Numbered from the stretch's first letter, positions 48,093 to 60,773 are shown. The stretch is 64,000 bases of DNA from Isoptericola sp. BMS4 (GCF_011634835.1 NZ_SIRP01000001.1:3901748-3965747); one strand, 5' to 3'. Program-made: numbers and translations. The notes: generated by a model from the sequence alone, not told the origin.

Positions 48093-49108
48093 TCCTGCTC
48101 CTCCGAGGGGTCGTCGGCGCCCGGGTCGCGGGGCGCCGCGGTGGGGGCCGCGAGCACGTCGAGCAGCCGGCGCGCCGCGGCGTCGTCGATGCGGTGCGAC
48201 GCCAGCGCCCGCACCGTGGCGCCGCGCGCCAGCTCCGTGTACGAGGCCACGACGTCCGTGGCCCCCGTCGCCGTCGCCAGCGCGTCCAGCGCGCCCAGGT
48301 GCGTCCGGACGGTCCCGACGTCGCCGCGGGCGACCGGGCCCGTCAGGGCCGCGATCGCGCCCGGCCCGACGCCGTCGCGCACGTCCGCCGCCCGCGTGGC
48401 GCCGTCGAGCGCCGCCGAGAGCAAGGGGGCGAGCAGCCGGCCCGGTCGGTCGACGCCGGACGCCTCGAGCGCCTGCGCCGCCTGGGCGACCAGCGTCACC
48501 AGGTGGTTCGCGCCGTGCGCGAGGGCCGCGTGGTACAGCGCCCGGGCCCCCTCGTCGACGACGACCGGCTCGCCGCCGACCTCGACGACGAGCGCCTGCC
48601 CGATGGGCTGGACGGCGGCCGGCGCGGTGACGGCGAACGTGCAGCCGGTGAGCCGCTGCAGGTCCAGCGACGTGCCCGTGAACGTCATCGCCGGGTGCAC
48701 GGCGAGCGGGATCGCGCCGGCCTGGCGCGCGGGCTCCAGGACGTCCGTGCCGTAGCGGCCGGAGGTGTGCACCACCAGCTGGCCGGGCTGCCAGGCCCCC
48801 AGCGAGGCCAGGCCGCCGACGACCTCGGCCAGCGCGTCGTCGGGCACCGACAGCAGCACCAGCTCGGACCGCTCGACGATCTGCGGCACCTCCAGGTGGG
48901 GCACGCCGGGCAGCAGCGTGGCGATGCGCTCGCGGGACTCCTCGCTCACGCCGCTCGCCCCGACGACCGCGTGGCCCGTGGAGCGCAACGCGCTGCCGAG
49001 CACGGCGCCCACGCGGCCCGCCCCGACGATGCCGACGCCGAGGCGGCCGGGGCGGCGGGCGCCGTCGTCCCCCTCGCTCCCGGGCGCGGTGGGCGGCGCA
49101 GGGGTCAT
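48089..49108 (-). CDS. Rossmann-like/DUF2520 oxidoreductase
   Basis: 339 aa from ATG 49108. An NAD(P)-binding Rossmann domain ([17 protein letters not shown]) is followed by the DUF2520 helical domain ([31 protein letters not shown]). Similar genes sit immediately before panC in many bacteria, and a role as a ketopantoate-reductase-like step in pantoate supply has been proposed; that assignment is inference here. Four-nt overlaps on both sides place it in the pan operon. Confidence 0.82.
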   Translation of the reverse strand: MTPAPPTAPGSEGDDGARRPGRLGVGIVGAGRVGAVLGSALRSTGHAVVGASGVSEESRERIATLLPGVPHLEVPQIVERSELVLLSVPDDALAEVVGGLASLGAWQPGQLVVHTSGRYGTDVLEPARQAGAIPLAVHPAMTFTGTSLDLQRLTGCTFAVTAPAAVQPIGQALVVEVGGEPVVVDEGARALYHAALAHGANHLVTLVAQAAQALEASGVDRPGRLLAPLLSAALDGATRAADVRDGVGPGAIAALTGPVARGDVGTVRTHLGALDALATATGATDVVASYTELARGATVRALASHRIDDAAARRLLDVLAAPTAAPRDPGADDPSEEQE

Positions 49109-50712
49109 CGAGGGTCCTCCATCCAGCGTTCGGGGGTGGCGTGGGCCCGCGCGGCGCGGGCGCGCACCGACTGCTCCGCCAGCAGCCGGGCCGCCTCGTC
49201 GGCGTCCATGTGCTGCACGGTGGGCATGACGGGGCCGGGGGTCGAGTGCAGCGTGACGGACGCGAGGCCGCGCCTGCGCTGCCAGGGCCCCTGCTCCAGG
49301 CCGAGGGACTGCGTGCGCTCGTGGGGCACCACCTCGAGGCGGCGCACGAACCGGCCCCCGCGGGCGAGCAGCGCGCGGCCGGTGACGGCGTACCCGTTGC
49401 GCCGCCAGCTCCACGGGTCGAGCAGCCGGGCGCGCCGGGGGCTCGTGAGGAACCAGCGGTCGGTGCGCGCGTCGCCCACGAGGGCCTCGTCCAGCAGCGC
49501 GAGCGTGGTGTCGAGGTCACCGGCGTCCAGGTCGGGCAGCACCAGCCCGACCGCCGTGAGCGCCTCCGAACGCGGCCCCACCGGCAGCAGCACGTTCTGC
49601 GACTCGCCGTTGCCGCCCTCGCCGCCGCCGTAGCCGGCGACGTTGACCCGCACGCGCCACCAGTCCGGGCCCCGCCACCACGGCCCCTGGGTGAGGGAGA
49701 CGGCCTGCACGCGGCCCGGCGGGATCGTCTGGGCGCGGGTCTCGAGCAGCCCGTGCCGCAGGCGGATGCCGTCCGGGGACAGCGCCGCACGGAAGCCGAA
49801 CTCCCCGGCGAACCGCTGGAACAGGTAACCGCCCACGCCGAGGACGGCGGGCAGCGCCGACATGAGGATCCCCACGTTGCGCGTCACCGTGACGACGACG
49901 CCGAGGCCCGCGAGGAGCAGCACCGCGAGCCACAGCCCGGGCAGCCGCACCAGCGACGCCAGCAGCCGGGACGGCGGCACCTCGTACACCGTGCGCTCCG
50001 GGGCCTCGGGAGCCTCCGACGGCTCGGTCCCGGGCGCCGTGCCCGGGGGCGCCGCGCCCTCGGCCGCCGAGCCCTCCGGCGTCGCGGCCGCGTCCCCGGC
50101 CGGTGGCGCCGGTGCGGGGCCGGTGCCCGGCGTCGCCGCGCGGGCCGCCTTGATCCCCGCCGCGCGGGCGAGCAGGTCGGCGCGCAGGTGCCCGGCGTCG
50201 GCGTCGGTGAGGAACCCGATCGCGACGGCGGAGTCGGTGCCGCCGGCGACCTCCAGCCGCAGCTCCGCCAGCCCGAAGAGCCGGGCCAGCAGGGGCTGGC
50301 GGACGTCCACGGCCTGGAGCCGGTCCAGGCGGGCGTGCCGTTGCTGACGGAACAGGACGCCCTTGCGAAGGTGGACCGCGTCGTCGTCGACGGCGAACGC
50401 CGTCATCCGCCAGGCGAGGGCGGCGTAGCCGAAGGCGATCCCCACGATCAGGAGCAGGACGAGGACGACCTTCCACCACAGGCCGTCGATACGCCCGGCC
50501 AGGTCGGCGGCGCTCTGCACGTCGTCCGCGACCTGGCTGCCCACGACGACCAGGGCACCGACGACGACGGCCCAGCCGCGCACCAGCGGCGTCACCGGGT
50601 GCACGCGCCGCCACCGCAGGTCGTCACGCGCCGCGCCGCCCGCCGCGGCGTCGGCCGCGCCGTCGTGCCGGGTGGCCGGACGTCCGGACGGCGGGGTCGT
50701 GGGCATGCTCAC
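49105..50712 (-). CDS. Bacterial PH (bPH2) domain membrane protein, YdbT-like
   Basis: 535 aa from a GTG overlapping the preceding gene's stop. Membrane helices near residues 45-60 and 75-95 and again mid-protein separate bPH2 domains ([56 protein letters not shown]; and the last around [33 protein letters not shown]). A Pro/Ala/Glu-rich insert lies between domains one and two. YdbS/YdbT pairs act at the membrane in Bacillus; here function is unknown. Confidence 0.82.
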   Translation of the reverse strand: MSMPTTPPSGRPATRHDGAADAAAGGAARDDLRWRRVHPVTPLVRGWAVVVGALVVVGSQVADDVQSAADLAGRIDGLWWKVVLVLLLIVGIAFGYAALAWRMTAFAVDDDAVHLRKGVLFRQQRHARLDRLQAVDVRQPLLARLFGLAELRLEVAGGTDSAVAIGFLTDADAGHLRADLLARAAGIKAARAATPGTGPAPAPPAGDAAATPEGSAAEGAAPPGTAPGTEPSEAPEAPERTVYEVPPSRLLASLVRLPGLWLAVLLLAGLGVVVTVTRNVGILMSALPAVLGVGGYLFQRFAGEFGFRAALSPDGIRLRHGLLETRAQTIPPGRVQAVSLTQGPWWRGPDWWRVRVNVAGYGGGEGGNGESQNVLLPVGPRSEALTAVGLVLPDLDAGDLDTTLALLDEALVGDARTDRWFLTSPRRARLLDPWSWRRNGYAVTGRALLARGGRFVRRLEVVPHERTQSLGLEQGPWQRRRGLASVTLHSTPGPVMPTVQHMDADEAARLLAEQSVRARAARAHATPERWMEDPR

Positions 50713-51227
50713 AGGCCCGCCAGCCGCGCCTCGCCGCGCGACGAGAGCCGGTCACGCAGGCGCTCGGCCTCGTCGGGGACGAGGCCCGGGATGTCGGCGT
50801 CCGTGCTCGCCGACGCCGTGTGGAGCTGGACGGACGCGATGCCGAGGTTCCGGTCGAGCGGTCCGGCCTCGACGTCGACGTACTGCATCCGCCCGTAGGG
50901 CACGACGACCAGCGACCGGAACAGGATGCCCTTGCGGATCAGCAGGTCGTCGTCACGCTCGGCGTACCCGATCGCGCGCACCTGCCGGGGCACGAGCACC
51001 ACGGTCCACAGCAGCAGGGCGGCGGGGACCCCGACCAGCAGCCAGAACCACGGCGAGACGAGCGCCGTCAGCACGGCGCCGGCGACGACGGGGACGCCGA
51101 GGACGACGGACGCGGGGATGAGACGGGCCCGGACGAGGCGGGGCGAGACGCCCTGCCACTCGACTCCGGGCGGGTCGAACGGTCCGGTCGCCCGCGCCGT
51201 CGGCGGGCCGGCGGGGGTGCTGGTCAT
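50709..51227 (-). CDS. Bacterial PH (bPH2) domain membrane protein, YdbS-like
   Basis: 172 aa from ATG 51227. Two membrane helices (about residues 35-78) are followed by one bPH2 domain (LLIRKGILFRSLVVVPYGRMQYVDVEAGPLDRNLGIASVQL). The next gene starts within its stop codon, so the pair forms a unit resembling Bacillus ydbS-ydbT. A 114-nt gap separates it from the DUF3180 gene upstream. Confidence 0.82.
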   Translation of the reverse strand: MTSTPAGPPTARATGPFDPPGVEWQGVSPRLVRARLIPASVVLGVPVVAGAVLTALVSPWFWLLVGVPAALLLWTVVLVPRQVRAIGYAERDDDLLIRKGILFRSLVVVPYGRMQYVDVEAGPLDRNLGIASVQLHTASASTDADIPGLVPDEAERLRDRLSSRGEARLAGL

Positions 51228-51341
51228 GGCCCCATCTTCCCATCCGTGCGCGCGTCGCGACATCGGCCGGACGGCGGGGACCGCCACCGGCCGGGTCCGC
51301 CGGAAGGATGAGGACGGCCCTCGGCACGGCGTGTCCGCGCC

Positions 51342-51833
51342 TCAGGACGGGAGCGGGTCCGCGCGCTCCTCGCCGCGGCCGTCGCCGTCGCCGTCGTCCG
51401 GAGGCGGCAGCTCGCAGAACCTCTCCACGACGAGCCCGACGACCGTGAGCACGACGGCGCACGCCACGCCGATGCCGGCGGCGACGCCCTGGTCCCGCCG
51501 GGCCTCGATGTCGAGCTGGCCGGCGACCACCAGGACGGTGGCGACGTAGCGGCCCGCGAGCAGCGCACCTGTCAGCGCGGCGGCCTTGGCGAGCACGAAG
51601 GTGCGCGCCGCACGCAGCGGGTCGAGGTCGGGACGGTCGCCCCGCTGGTAGGCGCGCACGGCCCAGCCGGCCCAGAAGATGCCGCCCGCGAGGCCGAGGA
51701 TCGCGACGTACTCCACCCACGCGACGGTCGGCAGGTAGATGCCCCGCGACTCCAGCAGCCGCAGCACGACCGTCCCGACGACGGCGACCGCGGCCGCGAC
51801 GAGGACGAGCGTGCGGACGGAGGTGCGGCGCAT
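51342..51833 (-). CDS. DUF3180 membrane protein
   Basis: 163 aa with four membrane helices (VRTLVLVAAAVAVVGTVVL; VEYVAILGLAGGIFWAGW; ARTFVLAKAAALTGALLAG; GVAAGIGVACAVVLTVVGL) and an acidic tail. DUF3180 genes follow the folate genes in actinobacteria, as here: its ATG begins 1 nt after the folBK stop. Function unknown. Confidence 0.85.
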   Translation of the reverse strand: MRRTSVRTLVLVAAAVAVVGTVVLRLLESRGIYLPTVAWVEYVAILGLAGGIFWAGWAVRAYQRGDRPDLDPLRAARTFVLAKAAALTGALLAGRYVATVLVVAGQLDIEARRDQGVAAGIGVACAVVLTVVGLVVERFCELPPPDDGDGDGRGEERADPLPS

Positions 51834-51834
51834 G

Positions 51835-54042
51835 TCAGCGTTCGCGCTCGTCGCCCGCGTCGTGCCCCGGCTCCTCGGGCCGCGCCGGGGGCTCCGGGTC
51901 CGGCTCCCCGAACGGTGCGAACGGGTTCAGCTGCGCCGGCTCACCGCCGAACGGCGGGTACGTCTCCGGAGGCGCGGGCGGCACGGGCGGGTGCGGCTCC
52001 ACGGGCGTGGCCGGGCGGGGCTCCGCCGGGACCGGGCGATGGGCGTCGCCGAGCGGGGCCGACGGCTCCGCGGGGGCGACCGGGCGCCGCTGCTCGGTCG
52101 GCGCCGCGTACGGCCGCAGCGCCTCCGGCTCCTCCGGCGCGGCCGGTGGCTGGTCCGGGGCCGGCGGCACCGGGGCGTGCGGCGCGGGCGTCGTCCGCGG
52201 GACGGAGTCGATGATCCCCGGCGGCGGGGTGGGCTGCGCCGGGTCCGTGCGAGGCTCCGGGCCGGTGGGGACGTCGAAGGCCGGGCCCGGGACGGGCGGC
52301 AGCGCGGCCGGGTCCGGCACGTCGTCCCGCGGGTCCGGCACGTCGGGCAGGTCCGGCAACGAGGGGGCCGCGGGGTGCGGCTCCACGGGCTCGGACGGCA
52401 CTGCGGGCGCTCCGCCGGGCTCGAGCCCGGCGGCCTCAGCGGCCTGCGGGCCGGGCTGCTGCGGTGCCGGCCACGGGTCCGGCGCGAACCCCGGCTCGTC
52501 CGCGGCCTGCGGCGCCGGGGCGGGGTACGCCTCCGGCGCCGGGTGCGGGGCGGGCGGCTCCGCGGCGGACGGGTACGCGGGCTCCGGAGCCGGCGAGGGA
52601 GCCGGTTCCGGGGTCGGCTCAGGCGCGAGCTGCGCCTCCGGGCCCGCCCACGGTGCCGCCGACGAGTCCTCCGGGGCCGACCACGGCGCCGACCGGGAGT
52701 CCTCCGGCGGCGCCCAGGGCACCTCCGGGGAGTCCTCCGGGACCGCGGGCGCGGGAGGCCGGGCCACCGGCTGCGCGGCGGAGTCCGGCCGGGGCGCGTC
52801 CGGCTCGACCGCGTCGGGTGCCTGCGGCACGGGAGCCGACGGCGCCGGGGACGCGGCGCTCGACGCGACCTGGCCCGTGCTCTGCGTCGGCCCCGTCAGC
52901 CAGTCGAGGGCGAGCCACCGGATGCCGGCGCGGTCGGGCGCCGTCGCGGCGAGCTGGCCCACGATCCCGCCACCGAGGCCGCCGAGCACCGCGTCGGGCG
53001 CGATCTCCGCCCAGGGGACGAGCACGAACGCCCGCTCGTGCGCCCGGGGGTGGGGCAGCTCGAGGTCCGGGTCGGTGGACGTGAGCGTGCCGTACTGCAC
53101 GATGTCGATGTCGAGCGTCCGCGGCCCCCACCGCTTCTCGCGCACCCGGCCGTGGTGCTCCTCGACGTCCTGCAGCGCGTCCAGCAGGCCGACGGGCGCG
53201 AGGGTGGTGCGCACGACGAGGACGGCGTTGAGGTAGTCGGGCTGGTCCGGGCCGCCGACGGCACCGGTCCGCGCGAGCGGCGACACGTCCGTGACCTGCA
53301 CCCCGGCGAGCCGGTCGATGTCGGTCACCGCCTCGCGCAGGGTCACCTGCGCGTCGCCGAGGTTGGCGCCGAGGGCCAGCACGGCCTCGACGGGGTGCTC
53401 GGGCACGACGTCGAGCGGGTCGACGGCCGGCTCCTCGGGCTCGACGGGCGCGGGCACGGGCGGCACCGGCGCCTGCTCGGGCGTCGCCCCCGGCTCCGGC
53501 GCCGGCTCCGGCGCCGGCTCCGCCGCGGCCGCCGTCACCGCGGCCGCGCCCAGGGCGGGCGCGACAGGGGCCTCGGCGGGCTCCGGGGCCGGTGGCGACG
53601 CGGCCTCGGCGGGCCGCGCGGGCGCGTCGACCGACGGGGCGTGGGTCCGGTCGCGCCGCACCACGACGGCGACGTCGTCGAACGGCACCTCGATGGGCGC
53701 CTGCGGCTTGTGCACGCGCACGTCGACCGTGTGCACGGCGTCGTGGGCCAGGACCGCGGCGGCGATCCGCTCCGCGACGGTCTCGACCAGGTCGGCCGGG
53801 GACCCCGCGAGCACGTCGTGCACGTCCCGGGCCACGTCGGCGTAGCTGACGGTGGCGCCCAGGTCGTCGGACGACGCCGCCGCCCGGGTGTCGAGGTGCA
53901 GCACGACGTCGGCGCTGAAGACCTGGCCCTCGGCCCGCTCGTGCGGGAGCACGCCGTGGTGTCCCGTGGCGGTCACGCCGTCGAGGCGGATCTGGTCGAG
54001 CTGTCGTCCCCGGGGATCCGGTACGGCTGCGGCGAACGTCAC
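51835..54042 (-). CDS. folBK: FolB-FolK fusion: dihydroneopterin aldolase / HPPK, with long disordered tail
   Basis: 735 aa from GTG 54042. Residues about 15-130 are dihydroneopterin aldolase (LDGVTATGHHGVLPHERAEGQ with its catalytic Glu; HKPQAPI Lys). A Pro/Ala/Glu linker of about 60 residues leads to HPPK (ALGANLGDAQVTL; KRWGPRTLDIDIV; HPRAHERAFVLVPW) ending near residue 375. The remaining 350 or so residues are Pro/Ala/Glu/Asp-rich, apparently disordered, and far longer than usual for either enzyme. Both activities act in folate synthesis after FolE. GTGA overlap with folP. Confidence 0.93.
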   Translation of the reverse strand: MTFAAAVPDPRGRQLDQIRLDGVTATGHHGVLPHERAEGQVFSADVVLHLDTRAAASSDDLGATVSYADVARDVHDVLAGSPADLVETVAERIAAAVLAHDAVHTVDVRVHKPQAPIEVPFDDVAVVVRRDRTHAPSVDAPARPAEAASPPAPEPAEAPVAPALGAAAVTAAAAEPAPEPAPEPGATPEQAPVPPVPAPVEPEEPAVDPLDVVPEHPVEAVLALGANLGDAQVTLREAVTDIDRLAGVQVTDVSPLARTGAVGGPDQPDYLNAVLVVRTTLAPVGLLDALQDVEEHHGRVREKRWGPRTLDIDIVQYGTLTSTDPDLELPHPRAHERAFVLVPWAEIAPDAVLGGLGGGIVGQLAATAPDRAGIRWLALDWLTGPTQSTGQVASSAASPAPSAPVPQAPDAVEPDAPRPDSAAQPVARPPAPAVPEDSPEVPWAPPEDSRSAPWSAPEDSSAAPWAGPEAQLAPEPTPEPAPSPAPEPAYPSAAEPPAPHPAPEAYPAPAPQAADEPGFAPDPWPAPQQPGPQAAEAAGLEPGGAPAVPSEPVEPHPAAPSLPDLPDVPDPRDDVPDPAALPPVPGPAFDVPTGPEPRTDPAQPTPPPGIIDSVPRTTPAPHAPVPPAPDQPPAAPEEPEALRPYAAPTEQRRPVAPAEPSAPLGDAHRPVPAEPRPATPVEPHPPVPPAPPETYPPFGGEPAQLNPFAPFGEPDPEPPARPEEPGHDAGDERER

Positions 54043-55022
54043 GAGCTGCCCTTTCCGTCGGCGAGGGCGGAGCTGCCGCCCCTCGCACTCGTCGTGCTGG
54101 AGGTGCCCGGCGCACCGAGCTCGTCGGCATCTTCCCCGTCCGCCCCGGCCGTCGTCCAGGCGTCCGCGACCCGGACGGCGTCGGCGCTGGCGCGTGCGGC
54201 GTGCACGCGCACCCCCCAGGCCCCCGCGGCGGCCGAGAGGGCGGAGATCGCGGCCGTCGCGTCGTCCCGGGCGAGCGGCGGCACGGGCTCGCCCGCCGGC
54301 CCGCCGTGGGTCCCGGCGAGCAGGTGCCCCAGGAAGCGCTTGCGGGACGCGCCCACGAGCACCGGGCGCCCCAGCGTCTCCAGCGCGTCGAGGTGGGTGA
54401 GGAGCGGCCAGTTGAGGGTGCCGGCCTTCGCGAAGCCGAGCCCGGGGTCCAGGACGACCTGGCCCGGGTCGGCCCCGGCCGCCACGAGGGCATCCATGCG
54501 GGCGGCGAGCTCGTCGCGCACGTCCGTCACGACGTCGGCGTAGTCCTGGCGGGCGTCCATGACGTCGGCGTGCCCGCGCCAGTGCATCGCCACGTAGGCG
54601 ACACCCGTCTCCGCGACGACGTGCACCATGCGCGGGTCGGCCAGGCCGCCGGAGACGTCGTTGACGATCCGCGCGCCCGCCTCCACCGCACGCCGGGCGA
54701 CGTTCGCGCGCGTCGTGTCGACGGAGACCACGGCGCCGTGCGCGGCGAGGCGCGAGATGACCGGCAGCACCCGGCGCAGTTCCTCGTCCTCGTCCACGCG
54801 CGCGGCGCCGGGACGGGTCGACTCGCCGCCGACGTCGAGCAGGTCCGCGCCGTCGGCGAGCAGGTCGAGGCCGTGCCGCACGCCCGCGTCCGGCTCGAAC
54901 CACTCGCCGCCGTCGGAGAACGAGTCCGGGGTGATGTTGACCACGCCCATGACCAGGCAGCGTCCCACCCCGGACAGCTCGGGGAGTCCGGCGACCGCCG
55001 CGTCGCGCGGGTGGGGGCTCAC
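54039..55022 (-). CDS. folP: Dihydropteroate synthase
   Basis: 327 aa from GTG 55022. Condenses the pterin pyrophosphate with p-aminobenzoate; the sulfonamide target. LVMGVVNITPDSFSDGG, DVGGESTRPGA, INDVSGG, DPGLGFAKAGTLNW and VGASRKRF are intact. A Ser/Gly/Thr-rich tail of about 40 residues follows the usual end VHAARASADAVRVADAW. Eight nt after folE. Confidence 0.96.
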   Translation of the reverse strand: MSPHPRDAAVAGLPELSGVGRCLVMGVVNITPDSFSDGGEWFEPDAGVRHGLDLLADGADLLDVGGESTRPGAARVDEDEELRRVLPVISRLAAHGAVVSVDTTRANVARRAVEAGARIVNDVSGGLADPRMVHVVAETGVAYVAMHWRGHADVMDARQDYADVVTDVRDELAARMDALVAAGADPGQVVLDPGLGFAKAGTLNWPLLTHLDALETLGRPVLVGASRKRFLGHLLAGTHGGPAGEPVPPLARDDATAAISALSAAAGAWGVRVHAARASADAVRVADAWTTAGADGEDADELGAPGTSSTTSARGGSSALADGKGSS

Positions 55023-55029
55023 CGGGTCG

Positions 55030-55640
55030 TCACCGCCTCGTGACGAGGCTCATGGCCTCGGCACGGGTCGCCGAGTTCAGCATGCTCCCGCGCACCGCCG
55101 ACGTCACCGTCCGCGAGCCGGGCTTGCGGACCCCGCGCATCGACATGCACAGGTGCTCGCACTCGACGACGACGAGCACGCCCCGCGGCTCCAGGATCCG
55201 CACCAGGGCGTCCGCGATCTGGCTCGTGAGACGTTCCTGCACCTGGGGGCGGCGCGCGAACACCTCCACGAGCCGGGCGATCTTGGACAGCCCAGTGATC
55301 TGCCCCTCGGTGTTGGGGATGTACCCGACGTGCGCGACGCCGTGGAACGGCACGAGGTGGTGCTCGCATGTCGAGTACAGCTCGATGTCGCGGACCAGGA
55401 CCATCTCCTCGTGGCCCAGGTCGAACGTCGTGGTGAGGACGTCCTCCGGCTCCTGCCGCAGGCCGGCGAAGATCTCGCGGTACGCGCGGGCCACCCGGGC
55501 GGGCGTGTCGCGGAGACCCTCGCGGTCCGGGTCCTCGCCGACGGCGAGCAGCAGCTCGCGCACGGCCTTCTCGGCCCGCGGCTCGTCGTACGGCGGGACC
55601 TCCGCGGCCGCGCGCATGCCGAGGTCCGTCACCGGGTCGG

Positions 55641-55644
<4 letters not shown>
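55030..55644 (-). CDS. folE: GTP cyclohydrolase I
   Basis: 204 aa from GTG 55644, overlapping the ftsH stop (GTGA). Commits GTP to folate synthesis. Zinc and catalytic motifs [30 protein letters not shown] and [18 protein letters not shown] are intact. Confidence 0.97.
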
Positions 55645-57716
<2,072 letters not shown>

Positions 57717-57867
57717 CGGCGACGGGGACGGTGCCCCGCTTCCCTTCCGTCGGGCAATCTGTGCCCACGACGCTACACGCTGGACGTGGACGAACGGTGA
57801 GTGTTCGCCCACGGCTGGACGCGGCCCACAGGGGGGGCCGGGCGCTCCGCCCGCGGGCGCCGGGGCG

Positions 57868-58419
57868 TCAGCTGTACACGTGCGGGGCGAGCGTGCCCAC
57901 GAACGGCAGGTTGCGGTACTTCTCCGCGTAGTCCAGCCCGTAGCCGACGACGAACTCGTTGGGGATGTCGAAGCCCACGTAGCGCACGTCGACCTCGACC
58001 TTCGCGGCGTCCGGCTTGCGGAGCATGGTCGCGATCTCCACCGACTCCGGCCCGCGCGAACGCAGGTTCGCCACGAGCCAGGACAGGGTGAGCCCGGAGT
58101 CGATGACGTCCTCGACGATCAGCACGTTGCGCCCGGTCAGGTCGGCGTCGAGGTCCTTGAGGATCCGCACCACGCCCGAGGACTTGGTGCCGGAGCCGTA
58201 GGACGACACGGCCATCCAGTCCATCTGCACGGGGTGGTGCAGCCGGCGGGCGAGGTCCGCCATGACCATGACCGCGCCCTTGAGGACGCCGACGAGCAGG
58301 AGGTCCTGGCCCGCGTAGTCCGCGTCGATCTTCGCCGCCATCTCGTCGAGCTTCTCCCCGAGCTGTTCCTCGGTGAGCAGGATGTCGGCGAGATCGCCGG
58401 AGACGTCCGACTGGTCCAC
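57868..58419 (-). CDS. hpt: Hypoxanthine phosphoribosyltransferase
   Basis: 183 aa from GTG 58419 with AGGAG upstream. Salvages hypoxanthine/guanine. [17 protein letters not shown] and the PRPP loop [14 protein letters not shown] are diagnostic. It starts 3 nt after tilS, in the conserved tilS-hpt-ftsH order. Confidence 0.96.
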   Translation of the reverse strand: MDQSDVSGDLADILLTEEQLGEKLDEMAAKIDADYAGQDLLLVGVLKGAVMVMADLARRLHHPVQMDWMAVSSYGSGTKSSGVVRILKDLDADLTGRNVLIVEDVIDSGLTLSWLVANLRSRGPESVEIATMLRKPDAAKVEVDVRYVGFDIPNEFVVGYGLDYAEKYRNLPFVGTLAPHVYS

Positions 58420-58422
58420 GTG

Positions 58423-59586
58423 TTACTCCTCAGGGCGCGGGAAGTGCTGGGGCGTACCCGCGGCGGTGAGCGGCGGGTGCAGGAAAAGACTGCCACACGC
58501 TCGCCGGGCGCGGGCGTCGCCCGGCAGGTGGACGGGGCCCTGCCCACGCCACGAGACGACGAGGGCGTCCAGCGCGTCGACGTGCCGCGCCGTCGTCGCC
58601 CCGGCGGGGCACCCTGCCGCGAGGGCCGCCGCCCGCAGCGCGCGACGGCGCAGGGCCGGGTGGGCGGCGGCGAGCACGCCGGCGTCCAGCACGAGCTCCC
58701 CCCGGCTCGCGGCCGGGTCCTGCGCCGTCGCCGAGGCGAGCACCTCGGAGGCGAGCTCGTCGAGCAGGTCCGCGTCGTCGCGCAGCTGGTCGGCGCTGCG
58801 CGCCAGCGCCTCGACGACGCCCGGCCCCAGGCTCGCCTCCAGGACCGGCAGCACCGCACCGCGCACCCGGGTCCGCCCCGGCACGTGCCGAACATGTGGT
58901 TGATCCGGTTCTTCGGCCGTGAAACCGGGAGCAACCGCATGTTCGGCATCGGTGGCGGGCAGCAGGTTGGTGGGGTCGGTCCAGAACTCCAGGCCGAGGG
59001 CGGCGCAGACGGCCTCCGTCTGCGCCCGTCGCAGCCCCAGGAACGGCCGGCGCAGCGGCCCGCGCCGCCGCGGCATGCCCGCCAGGGAGCGCGCCCCGCT
59101 CCCCCGCGCCAGCCCCAGCAGCACGGACTCCGCCTGGTCGTCGAGGGTGTGGCCCAGCAGCACGGCCGCGGCGTCGCGGGCCGCGGCCTCCTCGGCGAGG
59201 GCCGCGTACCGGGCCTCGCGCGCGGCGGCCTCGAGCCCGCCCGCGCCCGGCCCGTCGTCGACCGCGACCGTCCGCACCACGACCGGGTCGAGCCCCAGGG
59301 TGCGGCACTGCCGCGCGGCCTCCGCCGCGACGTCGTCGGACCCCGGCTGAAGCCCGTGGTCCACGACGACGGCGCCGGCACGGACCGCGAACCCGCGCGA
59401 GCGCACCGACCGGCCCACGCGCCCCGCCTCGAGCGCCGTCGCGCCCGCGAGCGCCAGGCTGTCCGCGCCCCCGGAGCAGGCGACGAGCACCAGGCCGCCC
59501 GGCGCGAGACCGCCGTCGGCGAGGTCCGCCAGCTCCGCCCGGACCGCGCCGCGCGCGGCCGCGAGGGCGGGGTCCACCTGTGCCAT
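58423..59586 (-). CDS. tilS: tRNA(Ile)-lysidine synthetase carrying an in-frame palindromic insert
   Basis: 387 aa from ATG 59586 (GTG 59595 possible). It converts C34 of tRNA-Ile(CAU) to lysidine, needed to read AUA. The PP-loop [24 protein letters not shown] and [21 protein letters not shown] are intact. After [13 protein letters not shown] the usual short loop is replaced by about 19-20 residues (about 214-233, beginning EHAVAPGF and ending HVR) encoded by family B palindrome copy 4; the normal [20 protein letters not shown] then resumes. The frame stays open, so the enzyme is presumably active. Confidence 0.92.
   Translation of the reverse strand: MAQVDPALAAARGAVRAELADLADGGLAPGGLVLVACSGGADSLALAGATALEAGRVGRSVRSRGFAVRAGAVVVDHGLQPGSDDVAAEAARQCRTLGLDPVVVRTVAVDDGPGAGGLEAAAREARYAALAEEAAARDAAAVLLGHTLDDQAESVLLGLARGSGARSLAGMPRRRGPLRRPFLGLRRAQTEAVCAALGLEFWTDPTNLLPATDAEHAVAPGFTAEEPDQPHVRHVPGRTRVRGAVLPVLEASLGPGVVEALARSADQLRDDADLLDELASEVLASATAQDPAASRGELVLDAGVLAAAHPALRRRALRAAALAAGCPAGATTARHVDALDALVVSWRGQGPVHLPGDARARRACGSLFLHPPLTAAGTPQHFPRPEE
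58889..58945. repeat. Palindromic element family B, copy 4, inside tilS
   Basis: 22-nt arms (58889-58910, 58924-58945) with a 13-nt loop, the same geometry as copies 1-3. Outer arm CGAACATGTGG pairs with CCGCATGTTCG. Its 57 nt equal 19 codons and contain no stop in the tilS frame. Confidence 0.9.
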
Positions 59587-59632
59587 CCGGATCACGCCTC
59601 TCGACGGGTCGACGGGTCGCTCGTCGCGGCGG

Positions 59633-60730
59633 TCAGCCGTGCACGCGCCGCACCCAGGCGCGGGGGTCGTGGATCTCGCGGGAGGACGGCAGGTGCTCCG
59701 GCGACGACCAGACGGCGTTGAGGCCGTCGCGGCCGACGCGTCCCTCGACGCCGCGCACGAACGCGGCGCCGTCGCGGTACTGCGCGAGCTTGGCCTCCAT
59801 CCCGAGCACCCGGCGCAGCACCGCGTCGAGCGTCGGGGCGCCCTCCCCGGAGCGCCGCTTCTCGAACCGTGCCCGGATGGTGCGCACGGTGGGCACCACG
59901 CGGCGCCCGACGGCGTCCATCATCACGTCGGCGTGGCCCTCCAGGAGCGCCATGACGGCGGTGATCTCCGCCAGCTCCTGGCGCTGCGCCGCGGAGAGGA
60001 GCTCGTCGAGCGGGGTGACGAGCTCGCCCCGCACCGCACGCAGGACCGTGCGGCCGGCGACCGCGAGCTTGTCCCGCAGCGGCGCCTTCACCATCCGCAC
60101 CGAGCCGGTCGCGACGTCCTGCAGCAGGTCGCCCACCCGGGCGCCCAGGTGGTCGGCGAGCCAGGGCGCGGCGGCGAACTGCAGGGCGTGCGTCTGCTCG
60201 TGCAGGCACACCCAGAGCCGGAAGTCGCGCGGGCGCAGGTCCAGCGCCCGCTCGGTCGTGAGGATGTTCGGCGCCACGAGCAGCAGCCGCCCGCAGGCGG
60301 TGCCGTACGGGTCGAACTGGCCGAGGACGCGCCCGGAGAGCAGCGCGAGGAGCGCGCCCACCTCGGCGGCTCCGGCGAGGCGCGCGGCCGACGACGTGGT
60401 GACGGCCTCCGGCGCGAGCGACCGGGCGACCGGCTCGGTCATGGTCCGCATGGACGTCAGGTTCGCCCGCGCCCAGGTGGCCCGGTCGACGACGTGCACG
60501 TCGCCGAGGTCCTCCGGCGCCCGGCCGGCGCCGGGCGTCATGCGGGTGGTGGTGAGCACGTGCTCGACGGCGGTGCCGGCGGCAGAGCGCAGCCCGTCGA
60601 CGAGGTCGGCGAGCTCGGCGCGCGGGGCGGTGAGCCCGGGCCTGGCCAGGCGACCGGCGAGCTGGGCCGCGGCCGTCCAGTCCAGGAGCGGCTCGACGGC
60701 CCGGTCGGGGGCCGGGGTGGGTGTGGTCAC
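59633..60730 (-). CDS. DUF2342 zinc metalloprotease-like protein
   Basis: 365 aa from GTG 60730. Contains [14 protein letters not shown], an HExxH zinc motif, and [20 protein letters not shown], whose Glu and His may complete the site. This matches the actinobacterial DUF2342 family, described as associated with coenzyme F420 gene sets; a Ddn-like F420 enzyme occurs 22 kb away, but the link is weak. TACCGT ends 6 nt before the start, suggesting leaderless transcription. Likely cytosolic. Confidence 0.83.
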   Translation of the reverse strand: MTTPTPAPDRAVEPLLDWTAAAQLAGRLARPGLTAPRAELADLVDGLRSAAGTAVEHVLTTTRMTPGAGRAPEDLGDVHVVDRATWARANLTSMRTMTEPVARSLAPEAVTTSSAARLAGAAEVGALLALLSGRVLGQFDPYGTACGRLLLVAPNILTTERALDLRPRDFRLWVCLHEQTHALQFAAAPWLADHLGARVGDLLQDVATGSVRMVKAPLRDKLAVAGRTVLRAVRGELVTPLDELLSAAQRQELAEITAVMALLEGHADVMMDAVGRRVVPTVRTIRARFEKRRSGEGAPTLDAVLRRVLGMEAKLAQYRDGAAFVRGVEGRVGRDGLNAVWSSPEHLPSSREIHDPRAWVRRVHG

Positions 60731-60773
60731 GGGACCACGGTAACCAGGGCGTCCGCGGGCCGGGCGCCCGGGG

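Noticed and set aside
57721-57867. Hidden gene or clear terminator between ftsH and hpt
   Set aside because: Only a weak G+C-rich inverted repeat and a possible -10 were seen; no open frame with coding character.
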